A DNA stretch of 64,000 nt from Leptodactylus fallax (Eukaryota; Chordata; Amphibia; Anura; Leptodactylidae). The DNA is taken from contig CAMRHE010000321.1 of the NCBI GenBank assembly GCA_947044405.1, positions 1,612,001-1,676,000 of the forward strand, in the 5' to 3' direction. The notes beneath the pieces were generated by a model, which was given only the letters and a program-made list of their open reading frames with translations, ran no database searches and was not told the origin of the DNA. A program made the translations under genes and the position numbers. This document shows, piece by piece, positions 22,760 to 34,474 of this stretch (the stretch's first letter is position 1; each line of letters begins with the position of its first letter).

Positions 22760-25265
22760 GTAGGTGATTTCCATATCACATTTTACAGTCATTTTAATGC
22801 AAGCAACAAAAAGACTGCTGTCAGTACTACCGTCAAAAGATTATTTATCAAATGTAATTTATTAATGAGGAAAACTATTCACAAAAAGCCTCTGTCTTGT
22901 ACAAGTTTAAGTTTATTAATCTTATGTAAAAAAAAAAAAAAAAAGCTTATCATGGCGTTATGAAAAGTTCAGCACCGCTCTGGCATACTTTACGTTCCAT
23001 TTGCCTCCCGTTTTAAGATTGTGTTTGCTGTTAATGAGTGGGGATACTCCTGACTACATCTAGAGGTTGAAAGTTTGTACAATATAAATACAATTTTATA
23101 CAAAGTTCACATCAGCTTAATTTCAGTCTGTTCCTCTGATCTGTAATAAAATAAGAACAACAGGCTGAAAACCTAATAGAATGAATGATGCAGACAGAAC
23201 ATTCTTTCACTGTAACATAAAAATACAAAACAGCTGCTTTCTTCCATCTTGTAGCATTGCTTTAGACAGAAGAAAAAAAAATCACGTGCAAGGCTTTATC
23301 TTCCATCTGAAAAAGTAAGCAATAAAAACAGAAAAAAAAGTTTGTCTTGTTTTTTTACATTACAGTGAATGCTGCTGACCTATGACAGAATGTGCTCCAT
23401 TTACATCCATCATTTTATTAGTTTTTCAATTTGTTGTTCTGGTCCCATGATGGATCAGAACAATGGACTGAAATTAATGTGTGCATCTTCTAACCTGAAC
23501 TCAGTGAGGCCTTGGGGTGCAAGACCTCCTTGCTCTCTTTAAATTCATTTTCATCTACACTGATTTTTGTCCAATAAAATAAGACAAAAAAATCTAAAGA
23601 TGCTCATATACACTAGATAAAAGTCAACGAGGCCCAGTCGTCCATCTAATATATATGGGGGTGTCGTGACTCTGACCTGACATCAGATGTCATGGGAAAG
23701 TAGAGTTGGGCATGTTGTATTTTAACATGCCAGTTTACTCTGATCTCACTAGAACAGTAAGCCACTGTCAGAGTTGTCTAGCAGCGGCTTACTTCTCAGT
23801 GAGATTACATAGATACTCCACTAAGCATACATGTGTACAGGATGGTCAGGAGAAGTAAGGGTCAGGTTGGTTGGCATCTTTCTAAAGTGTGTGGTCAGAT
23901 TCATTTATGTTGTAAATTGATCTCATTAATTCTGTCTCATCTGCCATAAAACAGATTCCCCGGGTTTAGAAATCTTTGTCTGCCAATCACTACTGTCACC
24001 AATAAAGTATTGCCCTTCAGTCACAAATACACAATCCTCTTTGTCCCTGCTAAAAACATTGCTAAAGCCTAAGCAGTTCATTATACCACAATACAGTAGA
24101 TTAATAACCCCTACTCTACCCCATATGACAAGGGTAGTATGCATTAATGCCTCCAGTTTCCTGGTTGATCAGAAGATCATTCATTAAACCCTCTACTAAA
24201 CTAGACAACCAAAGGAGCCCACAATAAACCCTTCAGGACCGTAGACCACTCGAGAAGCAGGTTAAACCTCTCCATTGCACTAAATTACCCAGGAAAGTGT
24301 ACATTAATCTGTTCATCTCTTGGTGTCAAAAATGGATCCACCATCAATAACCTATATGTTTAGTTGTAGCCACTTTAAGGCAGATATGTGTGGTTTTACA
24401 ACTGCTGTATAATTGAGGTTGTGTGGATTGCTATGCAATCTTGAAGCTTGAACACATCAGTTGCCTTCCTGCACTAACAAAAGAATGCAACATGATGTGT
24501 GTCTTATCTTTATACCACATTTATATAGTTACATTAACCCCTCCCCCAAGAAACCACCCAGAACAAATATCCTGTGGCCACTGGAAAATTGCACAATGTG
24601 AACATACTTTCTAATCTATCTTTAATAAAATCTTTTAGTCTTTGACATTTCCATGGCAATTACAGTTATTGAGCATGCTTAAAAATGTTCCAATGTCTCT
24701 TCTGTCAGGAGCTTTCAGAGTTTTTTTTTTCCTCTAGGGGCAGAAGCGGAGTGACAAAACATATGATCTCATAACAGCTCTGATGGGAACAGTAACTTTC
24801 CTGTATCGTTCCCATGAACCAGATTCTGATTAGCTTGTACTAGGATGAAGCAGATGTAACAATCTCTATTCATTACACCAGATGTCCCATCTCTGCACAA
24901 GTTCAACTCTGACATAGTTCTTAAAGTAGATGTGGCTGCTTATAGTAAAACAGTGAACAGTTATAGCAGCTTCAGCCTCTACTCATCATAGTTTGGGGAT
25001 AAAATTCCCTTGTGTCAGACAAATGCATACACAGTGCAACAGAGGAAGAATTATCTATGGTGTAGATATTAAAATCGCAGGAAATACAGCATTACAACAA
25101 CACATAAAAAGAAAATAGGAGGATATCCAGGTTATTATACTGTGTGGGATCCTTCCTAGTTGTGAATTATTCCGCATGTGACATCACGTATTTATCACAA
25201 TTATTTACAGATACAATGACGCAATGTAACTGTTTTGTTGTATTTTTCTTCCTATCATTTTACAG
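22760..25265 (+). other. LAMA4 intron 2 (2.5 kb)
   Basis: AT-rich sequence with a poly-A run near 22928-22944. No recognised gene or complete mobile element. Confidence 0.6.
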
Positions 25266-25346
25266 TTTTGCTCTTACTTGTTCTTTGAAGAGAAGTTCAG
25301 TACGTTGCATTTGTAAAGAAAACTTTGCTGGGCCCAAATGTGAAAG
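25266..25346 (+). CDS. LAMA4: LAMA4 exon 3: middle of LE module 2
   Basis: Encodes FALTCSLKRSSVRCICKENF then AGPKCE; the mammalian counterpart has FAESCYRKNGAVRCICNENY. Acceptor TCATTTTACAG, phase 2. The frame requires the exon to end GAAAG, so the donor is GCAAGT, a GC-AG intron with otherwise perfect consensus (AG|GCAAGT). The nearby GT at 25351 would add 4 bases and throw exon 4 out of frame. Confidence 0.92.
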
Positions 25347-26340
25347 GCAAGTACAAAACTTATTTCTTATATATGCTGTTCTCTAAGGCTACGTTCACAT
25401 TTGTGCCAGGCAGTTCATTCGTCTAGTCCTCCAACGGACCAGAAGAACGGAAAAATGGACTGCAAAAATAGAAAACACAGGAAATCCATTCTTCTGGTCT
25501 GTTGGATGACCAGAAGAACAGAAAAATGGATTTCAAAAACACGAGACACAAGCAGTGCAGAAGAGACCTCACTGAATAAAAAAAAAACCACATTATTCAG
25601 ATCACATTATGGAAATCTAGAGATCACAATTTACTAAAAAAAAAAAAAAATACTAAAAACATGCCAACTTTATACATAGCCATAGGGTCTACACAGATAG
25701 CCTGAACACCCCAGGTCCTGGCTGCTGAATCCATAGCTATTAGCTGAACGCTGTAGGTAGTAAATAGAAATGACATGGTCTCATAATAATAATACATTTT
25801 ATTTATATAGCACCAACATATTCCGCAGCACTTTACAATTTGTAGGATTCAAGTACAGACAAAAAAGATACATTACAAAGAAATGGTCAATTCACACTAT
25901 GGGACTGAGGGCCCTGCTCGCAAGAGCTTACAATCTATGAGGTATCTCATAGCAAAAGTTTGAATATTCTTCTGTGGTACCTGTAGCAGTAGACTGTCAA
26001 ATGTCTCACCAATATATATGGTCAGTACAGCTATGACAACCCTTCTACATAAACAAAAGAAGGGTTCCTTTAGGGACCACACATCATGTGGCCCTGTGTC
26101 TCATTCCACAGAATTATTTTACTATACTTAACCCAAAATCATTTAGGTACTGCAATGTAAAGCATTTCTTTACCACTCTGATCAGCTTTGCATCCAGAAC
26201 CTCTATTATGTAACACAACTGTTTGTTTTCTTGGGGGCTTATTAAAGTGGTCCCCAAGGTCTCCAACATTTGCCTCAGTACGTGTATGGCTATTACCTGA
26301 TAATCTTCTGTTTCTCACTGGCTGTTTAGACATCTGCACT

Positions 26341-26780
26341 TAAAGGGAGTCTGCAGGATCCAAAATGCCACCCAAACCTACAATTGAGACCTCTAATAGA
26401 AACAGAAACATACTTTTGTGGCCAGAAACTGATGAAGCAATGCAGAGATAATCATCTTTGAATAGATATGCAAATCAGCCTGCAAGTGCATTGGGGGTGG
26501 AGCCTGATTTGCTAGATATGCCTACAGGCAGTTTCAAAATCTCTCCTCTGCAATCTGTGTTTTACTTTTAGCTGTGATTAACATTTTAGACTCTGTCTGA
26601 ATAATGGCTGTCTGGCCCCGCCCTGGTTCACTTACAGTCTGATTTGCATATTCATAATAAGCCTTATTCATAATAAGGCTGATTTATGGCCACAAAGATA
26701 TGTTTCTGCTCATAATAAAGCTCAATACACTGCACAATTATTGGTTTGGGGACATTTTGGAGACAGAAAACTCCCATTAA
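26341..26780. repeat. Fold-back repeat, 'GGGAGTCTGCAGGATCC' type
   Basis: The left end AAAGGGAGTCTGCAGGATCC with AAAATGCCACCCAAACC is imperfectly mirrored at the right by GGTTTGGGGACATTTTGG and GAAAACTCCCATTAA. Non-coding, about 440 bp. Confidence 0.45.
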
Positions 26781-28134
26781 CAATCATTTTGTACTACAAT
26801 CAGCTCTACATGCATTGACTTCCTGGTGAACCTGTGACAGACTTGTGTTTGCACACAGGATATAGAGGATATAGAGCTGTATGAGGAAGGAGAAAGCAGC
26901 AGCCTTGAGTAATGATAAGATGGGGGTGTCTCAGACTACATCGTACTAAGCAATGTAGTCACAGCTCTGCCCTAATGAAGCTGAGCTAAAAAGGCAACCA
27001 AGCAGCAAACCATGGGGAAAGTAAATAGCAATAGCCCCTGTAGGTACTTACTTACATATGGTTTCTGAATTTATTTATGCATATTCCTACTATTCTAAAG
27101 TGATTGGATCTGTGTTGTAAGCGATGGCAAGGACTAAGTACCTTCTATTAAGAATAGATGGATGCATCACACATTTATTGTTATTTCTGTCCATAAAGTG
27201 GACAGCTGTCTGGAGTCATGTAAAGCACAGACCTCTATCTGCCCATTTATACACTGATCCTACTTTATATCCCACTTTATTGTAGGAATACATATTTAGC
27301 AGCAAAAACATTTCCACGCATAGGATGCACAGTACTGTAAGGGTTAACTTAAAATCCACATTTGACTCAATCATTTAGCTGGTCAATGTAATGTAAGGGA
27401 ATCCATGTCTATTTCATTAGCCTTGACCAACTGATACAGGTATTTCATTGAATATTCTTTGCATTGCTGATAGACCAAAAGCAATGTGATAGGCATGAAT
27501 TCATTTACAGCTCTCATACAGATGACCTCATACAGATTAGTTCTCACCATATGTAACTTACTTATATGTACACTTACAGCTGCAACTGTCAGCTATAAGC
27601 TAGGCATAGACATTCAAATTTAAAGCATTTACACGACTGATGGACAAAACAGCCATTTATCACAACACTTTTGCATCCAAGGAGCATTTGTTTTCCCAGA
27701 TCTCTCCTACATTTGAGTCTATTGAGGTATAACCTATTTTTTTAAAGACCCATTCACATCTATTAAATTTAATACTGCCGCGTGACAGCTGTTAAATAAA
27801 CATCCAGCATGCAGACGTTAACATTGGTCATGTGAATAGAGTTTAACATATGCATTAGATATTTAGATCCTTTAACAATCTAATGTGTATTTGGGACTGC
27901 TGACTATTCCCCTGACATCTCCCACTAAGGGACAAAATGGACACACTGTCTGGATTTCTACTATGTCTGATCAGTTGCTTCCCTAAATGCTGTGTCTTAC
28001 AGTAGCAGCAAAGTTAATAAGCTTTCATGAATCTCATCCACACATTGTGGAAAAAACAGAGCAGTGGAAATTCTGCATTTTCAAAAACATGTTAATTTTA
28101 GATAAAGGAATCACAAGCGTTTTCCTTTATAGAG

Positions 28135-28439
28135 TTAAAGTAGTTGTCCAGGAAACACAGTTTTCCGCAAAGAGACTGGGGAAGGCAAAAAAAAATAAAA
28201 TACTCTCCTGAGGAAAGGACACGGGATGTCACAGGTGATGTATGTGAGTGACATCCCGGTTCCTTTCCTTAGGCCACTGAAGCCACAGATTGGCCTCAGC
28301 GGTCACGTGCGGCAAGGACCAGATAGCAGCAGGGGGACACCGGGGATAGCCAGGGACAGGTGAGTATGGGAGGTTTTTTTATTTTTCACCTTCCCCTGCT
28401 TCCTGGGGTAAAATTGTATTTCCTGGACAACCCCTTTAA
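28135..28439. mobile_element. TTAA-bounded MITE, copy 2
   Basis: The inverted ends are TTAAAGTAGTTGTCCAGGAA and TTCCTGGACAACCCCTTTAA, with TTAA at both boundaries. Same terminal motif as 7578-7766 but a different, GC-richer interior. It appears inserted into 'CCCCACGTTG'-family MITE sequence. Confidence 0.6.
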
Positions 28440-28737
28440 GGCTACAACCCCATGTTGCAAACCACAACTAAAAAATTCTGTGGAAAAAAAGGCATTGTAT
28501 TTTATTCCACAACATTTTTCATCAGGTTTTTTCTGTGCTTTTCTCTACGTTTTTTCTTCCCTTATTAAATCTACAGGGAAAACACTTGTTTCTGCAGCTA
28601 AAACTGACATGTTGCAAGACAGTTTTTCAGAAGCCTTTATTTTTCAGCAATGTGTGGATGGGATTAGCCAGAATCTTATTCACTTTGTTTCCACAGCAGA
28701 CAAAAATGTTGTGTTTCCACAATGTGGGGCCTTAGCC
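28440..28737. repeat. 'CCCCACGTTG'-family MITE copy
   Basis: Begins AAGGCTACAACCCCATGTTG and ends CCACAATGTGGGGCCTTAGC, with the family landmarks TTCTGCAGCTAAAACTGA and AATGTGTGGATGGGATTAGC inside. Adjacent sequence at 28000-28134 and 28760-28855 shows further family fragments. Confidence 0.65.
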
Positions 28738-29214
28738 TAATAGGGGAAGGAAGAATGGAGAGAAAAATGCAACAAAAACTCAATACAAAAAAAGTTCCAC
28801 TGTGTTTTTTTCCACAGCATTTTTTAGCTGTGTTTCGCTATTTGGGGCCTTTGCTTTAGAAATGAAAAGTGATGTACAATTTGCAGTTCTGACTTTTCTG
28901 TCCAGTACTCGTAAGTTTTACTAGTAACTCATTTATTCTCATGTCAGGAGAGAAAGATTTGTGTACTATCACCTACTTACCTGTAGCATCACATACATTT
29001 TTCTATTAATGTACAAAAATTGTACTCAAAATGAACACATACAGGGACAAGCGGCAGATTGAAAATCTGAGTTTGGGGCTTGCAAAAGTCCAAGTGTTTG
29101 CTGTTAAAATAGCTCCATAAATGGAGCTGATTTTCAGTCACAGATTTTTGGTAGCTGCTGCCACATGTTGTGCGGCTATAGCCACATCTTTGGGGTGATT
29201 TCACTTCTTAGTAA

Positions 29215-29690
29215 GGCTAGTTGCAGACGACCGTGGGTATTTTGTGGTCAGCAAACTAGTAATTAGTCTTCAGTTTTTGCGGACAGAGTGTCTTCAGTGT
29301 GTGTTCAGTGTTTCTTCAGCATCAGTGAACTAGGTCCGAAAAAACTGACAGAGTGTCTTCAGTGTGTGATCCTAGTTTGCGGATCCACCATAAAAAAACA
29401 CAGGTGACATCTAATTATATTCCTAGCTTGTCCACGAAAACGGACGGCACACTGATGACACACGGAGTACATCAGTCTCCCATAGGCTTCTATGGGCGAG
29501 TCCGTTCCGCAAAAACTGAACAAAATAGGACATGTTCTATATAACGTGGTGCGGAATCACACTTGCACACTGATCCGTGAAAAATATGGTTGTTTGCATG
29601 TACCCATAGAAATGAACGGGTCAGTGTGCAATCCGCAAAAAACAAGGATAGCATACGGATCTCGCCCACGGTCGTCTGCAACGGGCCTTA
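29215..29690. mobile_element. Fold-back MITE, 'CAGACGACCGTGGG' termini
   Basis: Starts GGCTAGTTGCAGACGACCGT; the right end in reverse complement starts GGCCCGTTGCAGACGACCGT. About 475 bp with internal inverted segments. The target duplication is unclear: TAA on the left, TTA or TTAGT on the right. Related to 4598-4889. Confidence 0.6.
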
Positions 29691-29836
29691 GTGTAAGAAT
29701 TACTTAGGTGGATGTGGATGGCACTACCAGTCGGTGCGGAGTAGGGTCCCAACCCTTAAACGTTAAAGATTATTATTATTATTATTATTGTTTATTTATA
29801 TAGCACCCTTTGGTCCCTTTGGTCACATTATTTTCA

Positions 29837-30052
29837 GGGGTACCATCATTTCTGTCCAGGCCTGTTTCATGAGTTTTCGTTTTAAAAAAAATTCTGTTGA
29901 AGCATGGTTGAAAAGCAATGTCTGACTTTCATTTGTTCATTTTCATAGAATTTTTATATATTATTACTTTTGTCAGATTCAAGTTATTTCTGTGACCATT
30001 GTGGGTTTTTCTTTCATTAAATGAGGGGTACTAACAATTTTGCCCACGTGTA
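29837..30052. mobile_element. Solo end of a Tc1 family D element
   Basis: A stretch of about 215 bp matches the terminal repeat of the family D element at 18629-19564, ending CTAACAATTTTGCCCACGTG. The inner boundary is GGTACCATCATTTCTGTCC. The partner repeat and transposase are missing. Confidence 0.75.
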
Positions 30053-30311
30053 TATATCCAAACAATTAGCTTTGATTACATTAGGTCCAGTATCTATGGT
30101 AATTATTTCCAATATTTAACAGTATCCTGATTGAAATGGTTCTGCCCTATAAATAGAAAGTAACCATGTAATATAAACACTGCTAACAAGATCTTTTCAA
30201 ATGTCTCACTGAAATGTTAAATCAATCTTTGTGTTACACTTTACAATGTGATTTACAAGGTGGCTTCATCTGAAGAGTACAGTTTGTTATGGTTACTCAT
30301 TTTTATTTAAG

Positions 30312-30526
30312 GTGTGCCCCAGGCTATTATGGCAACCCACTACTGAGAGGCGGCACATGCAGAAAATGTGACTGCAGTGGAAACTCTGATCCTAACTTGA
30401 TTTTTGAAGATTGCAATGAAATAACAGGACAATGCAACAGTTGCTTGTATAACACCACTGGATTTCACTGTGAGCGCTGCGCACCAGGCTATTATGGAGA
30501 TGCCAAAATTGCCAAGAACTGCACAG
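30312..30526 (+). CDS. LAMA4: LAMA4 exon 4: LE module 3
   Basis: The longest LE exon, with ten cysteines. It encodes [42 protein letters not shown] and [14 protein letters not shown]. Mammalian LAMA4 is nearly identical here ([41 protein letters not shown]), which makes this the strongest evidence for alpha-4 among the five alpha chains. Two sequons (NTT, NCT). Donor GCACAG|GTATTG, phase 1. The next exon by mammalian order would be exon 7 of this list, but exons 5 and 6 intervene. Confidence 0.95.
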
Positions 30527-30686
30527 GTATTGATTAAAAGATGTGAAGAGTATATTTTTCTTTATCAGTTCAAAAATGCTTATTGAGTTTTCTGGATTGA
30601 CACATTACCATATTAACTTTTGTTGTTTAGAAATTTTACATTAAACAGCGTCATACTGACCCACCAGAGAACCAGTGAACATATTA

Positions 30687-31018
30687 GGGTTGGTTCACAC
30701 TTGCACCCGGAGTCCGCCCACCGTGAATCCGACCTAAATATCAGAAAAAAGGATAGGTGTCCGATTGCAGCCTCTGCGGTGCGAAGCCGCTTTTTTTGAT
30801 CAGAAACAAAGTCGGACATGCAGGACTTTGTGTCCGACCAAAAAAAAGCGGCTTTGCGGCACAGTGGTTGCAATCGGACATCTGCGGGTTGCTTTAAAAA
30901 CCCATTGAAGTGAATGGGTTTTTAAACAAACCACTTACAAACCTTTCCCTATCCTTGTTTCTGATATTTAGGTCGGATTCACGGTGGCCTGACTCCGGGC
31001 ACAAGTGTGAACCAACCC
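30687..31018. mobile_element. Fold-back MITE with TTA duplication
   Basis: Inverted ends GGGTTGGTTCACACTTG and CAAGTGTGAACCAACCC are flanked by TTA on both sides (30684-30686, 31019-31021). The interior shares AAAACCCATTGAAGTGAATG with the palindrome at 11909-12325, suggesting a common ancestor. PIF/Harbinger-type by duplication length; non-coding. It lies in LAMA4 intron 4 (30527-32141), which otherwise shows nothing recognised. Confidence 0.75.
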
Positions 31019-32141
31019 TTAATAGTCCAGTAGAAGACACACAAATTTGACAGATATTATGGTCTTGTTCCTAAGTAGTTATGGGTGGGTGGGCCTCCAG
31101 AATCATTTTAGAATCATTTTATCTGCAGCATGTTGATGAGATTTCTAAAAATTTAATTCAGTTTTTCTGCTACTATACAATATTTCTGATTTTTCACACA
31201 GAAATTTTACAGCATTCACTTCCATAGGAACATACCTTAAGGTTACGTTCTCACAGAAGAGGAATTTGAGATAGACATCCGCCTTAGATTCCTATTCAGA
31301 TGCTTATTCTTGAAGCATCCTGCCTAACGATTTCTGCCTTCCATTTAAACACAATGAGAGACAGAATCAGGATGGAATCTGCTGCTGATTTTGGGCCAGA
31401 ATACGTGTTTGAAAAGATGGATTTCTGGAAGTGCTACCAAGTTTGTGTACGCTAAAATCCCTATTGTATGCAGGGGTGTAGCAAAGGTAGCAATTGCTAA
31501 TGAGCCCTGAAGACTAAAGGGGTCCAAAGGGCTCTCAAGAATATAAGAAGCCACAAGTATTAAAGATAGCACATAGTAAGTGGGGCTACCATCACAAATT
31601 TTACATTAAGGCACAGGAGCTTCAAGTTCTGCTTCTAAATATATGTCTATAGAACTTAGAAAATTGATAAAATTAAAGAAAAATTTAGACAGTCCTACAA
31701 AAAAATCACAGAGATGTAGTTTCTAATGAACACATGCATTCAGAGTTGATTTCACATAGGATAACATTTAAGACAACAGAACCAAATGTCTTGAAACAAA
31801 ACTGCTTTAGAGATGTACTGCACCCCTCTGTAACAATGTCCAAGAATAGGAGTAGAATGAGTGGTCCTACTCAGTAATGACAGTTCTCTCCGTGGCCACA
31901 CTTATACTAGGAAGGCTGTCAGTCACTAAGTAAGACAACTCTTTGGACTCCTAATTCCAGAATGAGTACAGACTTAGTTAAATAAATGACAAGTTATACT
32001 GAACATCTGAAGATAGCTACAGGTAGACATAAATATGGTAATGGGTCCATTTATAATAATAATAGCCTGTGCTAACATATGCACACTTGGATGTGTTGTA
32101 CTGTTTTGCTCTATGTTCATAAAACCATGTTGCCATTTCAG

Positions 32142-32242
32142 AGTGCAAATGTTCTAAGTGTGGTACAGAATTCTGCAATGATGTAACAGGGAAGTGTCAC
32201 TGCAAACCAGGAGTCACTGGAATTGCCTGTGATCACTGTCAA
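32142..32242 (+). CDS. LAMA4: LAMA4 exon 5: extra LE segment (first half of a cassette)
   Basis: Encodes ECKCSKCGTEFCNDVTGKCH and then CKPGVTGIACDHCQ, eight cysteines in LE spacing. Acceptor GCCATTTCAG (AG 32140-32141), donor CAA|GTAAGT; phase 1 in, phase 0 out. Mammalian LAMA4 as I remember it passes directly from exon 4 to the exon 7 sequence, with no counterpart. The closest pattern I know is the last LE modules of LAMA5/LAMA3-type chains. Perfect splice sites, an open frame and conserved cysteines argue for a functional exon. Confidence 0.85.
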
Positions 32243-33927
32243 GTAAGTTTCAAAGTAGATTTTTCCTAGAATAACAAAATATCAAATAAAATCCTTTATA
32301 ATACACCAATAAGACACTGCTGCTATTCTGTAAAATTTGACACATAAGTATTTTATACTGAATGGTTTAACCTGTGAGGAAGTGTGTGTAAGGGATACTT
32401 CAGCATTACTAAGACACATACATAACCTTGCATTTTTTTAAATCTGATTTTAGTATTTAAAGCAGTGTTCTGGTTTCAGCAAATAAATGATATCATTTGT
32501 ATAATGAAAAGTTAAAAAATGTTCCTAGGTCAGAAGGGGTATTGGGACCTGTCTGCAGACAGCTATTTTGAGGTTATTGCCTCTCATCAGTGCGAAGCAG
32601 GATGCTGACTGGCTGAGTGAGCAGTCAAAGATGTGAGTTAGAAGGGGTATTATGTCCCATTAAGGAGATGCCACTGTGAGGTATACAGGTACTTATTAGA
32701 CCATGGAGGTCTATTTGCCTATTCTTTACTCAGAATTCTTAGCAGGGCATGCATGATTTAATAAATCTCTATACACCTCACAAGGGCATCTCCTTAATGA
32801 GACACAGTGTTCCTTCTGACCCACATCTTTACCCTCTCACCCAGCCAGCCAGTATCCTGCTTTGCCGATGGGTCCCTCTTCCTTTTGGAGGAGTTATTCT
32901 GGTTTAGCCGTATTCGCAGACTATGCCATAAAATTTCATAAAAACCAAGCATTAATCTATAAGGAGCTCCCTTCCAAAAGGTGGCTCCAGAGCAAGGTCC
33001 TCTTTTCCACCAAGGAGGTCTATTACTAAACATTTTCCTAGAAATTTTATGTATAAATGCTCACAGTTTTCAAGATCTCTCCTTCATTGATGACTTCCAA
33101 TGAATGCAATTCTGACCTGGTCTTGTGACAGACACACAGGTGCATGGCTCGCTGCAAGACACAGTTGTGATAGACTGAAATGTAACATCAATCAGTCCAG
33201 CAGCTCTGTGTCCCTCTTATGACCAGGAAAGAATTGTAGAAGTTCTCACTGAATGAGCAAATGGAAGATCTTGAACATGTTGAGAAATTAATATAGAAAT
33301 ATCCAAATTGTATTATTTTTAGTACAGTATATAAAGAAAGGCATGTATTTGCAGAAATTGTAATATTTCAATAAAATAAGGTCTGTTCGTGGTAAATTAT
33401 TATTTACCAAGTACTTATTTTCACAAAAATGATATTAACATGTACAGATGTGTCCTTTCTTGCCTGTCCACCTTGCTGGGCATGTTCAGATATGTGTTAA
33501 CTGGCGTACAAGATATAAAAAAGTTGGTTTTGCTCAGAAAATTAGTGACTTTTCTGTTTTGCATCGCACGCGCCTCTTTTATGTATAGGGGAGTGGCATG
33601 GGAGGTGCGCTAGATCTATTACCATTTACACTATCTATGATCTGGCGTAGATTTCAGTGCAGCCGATCGTCACTCCAGTGGGTGCATCTGAAACATGCCT
33701 CACCATAAATGAGGTGCACCCTCTGACAGTGCCTGCATTGAAAATACTAGTCTTCATAAATCTCTCCCATTGTATTCGATTACTTTCATGTGAAATTAGC
33801 GTCATTGATCAAATCTGAGCTAAGTTAAGGGTTGACACACCTGTATGTTAGTAGCAGTATATTGTGTTTGTCAATAAATATCACATCACTCATAGCCCTA
33901 CTCAAGTTTCTCTATGTTATTTCCTAG
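32243..33927 (+). other. LAMA4 intron 5 (1.7 kb)
   Basis: AT-rich. A diverged piece of the TTAA-MITE family (TGGTTTCAGCAAATAAATGA) lies near 32470-32530. No other recognised content. Acceptor TTATTTCCTAG. Confidence 0.55.
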
Positions 33928-34108
33928 ATTGGGTACCATGGTTATGACAGTTGTTTGGGCTGTCAGAAGTGTGAGTGCAGTGCCGCTTCCTTGGATAACA
34001 ACTGTGACCCCATAACTCAACAGTGCAGATGTAGATTCGGCACAGGAGGTCTGAAATGTGATAGATGCAAGTCTGGATATTGGAATTATGGAACATCAGG
34101 CTGTCAGA
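33928..34108 (+). CDS. LAMA4: LAMA4 exon 6: extra LE segment (second half of the cassette)
   Basis: Encodes 60 residues with ten cysteines: IGYHGYDSCLGCQKCEC, then NNCDPITQQCRCRFGTGG and CDRCKSGYWNYGTSGCQ. It completes the module begun in exon 5 and adds one full eight-cysteine LE module. Phase 0 in, phase 1 out (donor CAGA|GTATGT). With exon 5 it is a 282-bp unit bounded by phase-1 introns, so including or skipping it keeps the downstream frame. GYWNYGTSGCQ followed by CNCGGGPC in exon 7 resembles the GYWG...GCRRCQCPGG order of LAMA5. Confidence 0.88.
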
Positions 34109-34381
34109 GTATGTGCTTTCAAAATATTGTGTGGATACAGTCACTATATGCGCCTTTAACAGAAATGAGAAATTTTCCTGTAAACATATATCAACAACAA
34201 ATATTAGAAAGAAAAGTATCAGAGTGTTTCTTAGCATAAATTTGCAATACAAAAAAAATGTACATTTCACTTTTTATTATTTTTTTGTCTGTTTATAGTA
34301 TAATCATGCAGTTTTCTAATCTATGTATAAAATAATGATTTGCTTATTGTTTGTACAACTAACACTTTTCTCGGGCCATAG

Positions 34382-34474
34382 AATGCAACTGTGGAGGTGG
34401 TCCATGTAACAACAGAACGGGAGAGTGTCTGTTAGAAGACCCTGAATCCCCAAGTGGATCTGACTGTTCATTCA
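34382..34474 (+). CDS. LAMA4: LAMA4 exon 7: truncated LE before the coiled coil
   Basis: Encodes KCNCGGGPCNNRTGECLLED and PESPSGSDCSF. Mammalian LAMA4 has CNCGGGPCDSVTGECLEEG at its truncated fourth LE. Five cysteines, one sequon (NRT). Acceptor GGGCCATAG; donor TTCA|GTAAGT, phase 1. The preceding intron 6 is only 273 bp. Confidence 0.94.

Larger units (their letters stand above)
25347..30311 (+). other. LAMA4 intron 3 (5.0 kb), GC-AG type
   Basis: It contains a dispersed-repeat end with a TTTATATAGCACC motif (about 25795-25945), a fold-back repeat (26341-26780), a TTAA-bounded MITE (28135-28439) inserted in or beside 'CCCCACGTTG' MITE material (28000-28855), a fold-back MITE (29215-29690), an ATT microsatellite (about 29766-29790) and a Tc1 family D end (about 29837-30052). 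Acceptor TTTTATTTAAG. Confidence 0.65.

Noticed and set aside
25347..25350. GT donor at 25351 for exon 3
   Set aside because: It adds four bases and puts exon 4 out of frame; the GC donor keeps the [10 protein letters not shown] junction.
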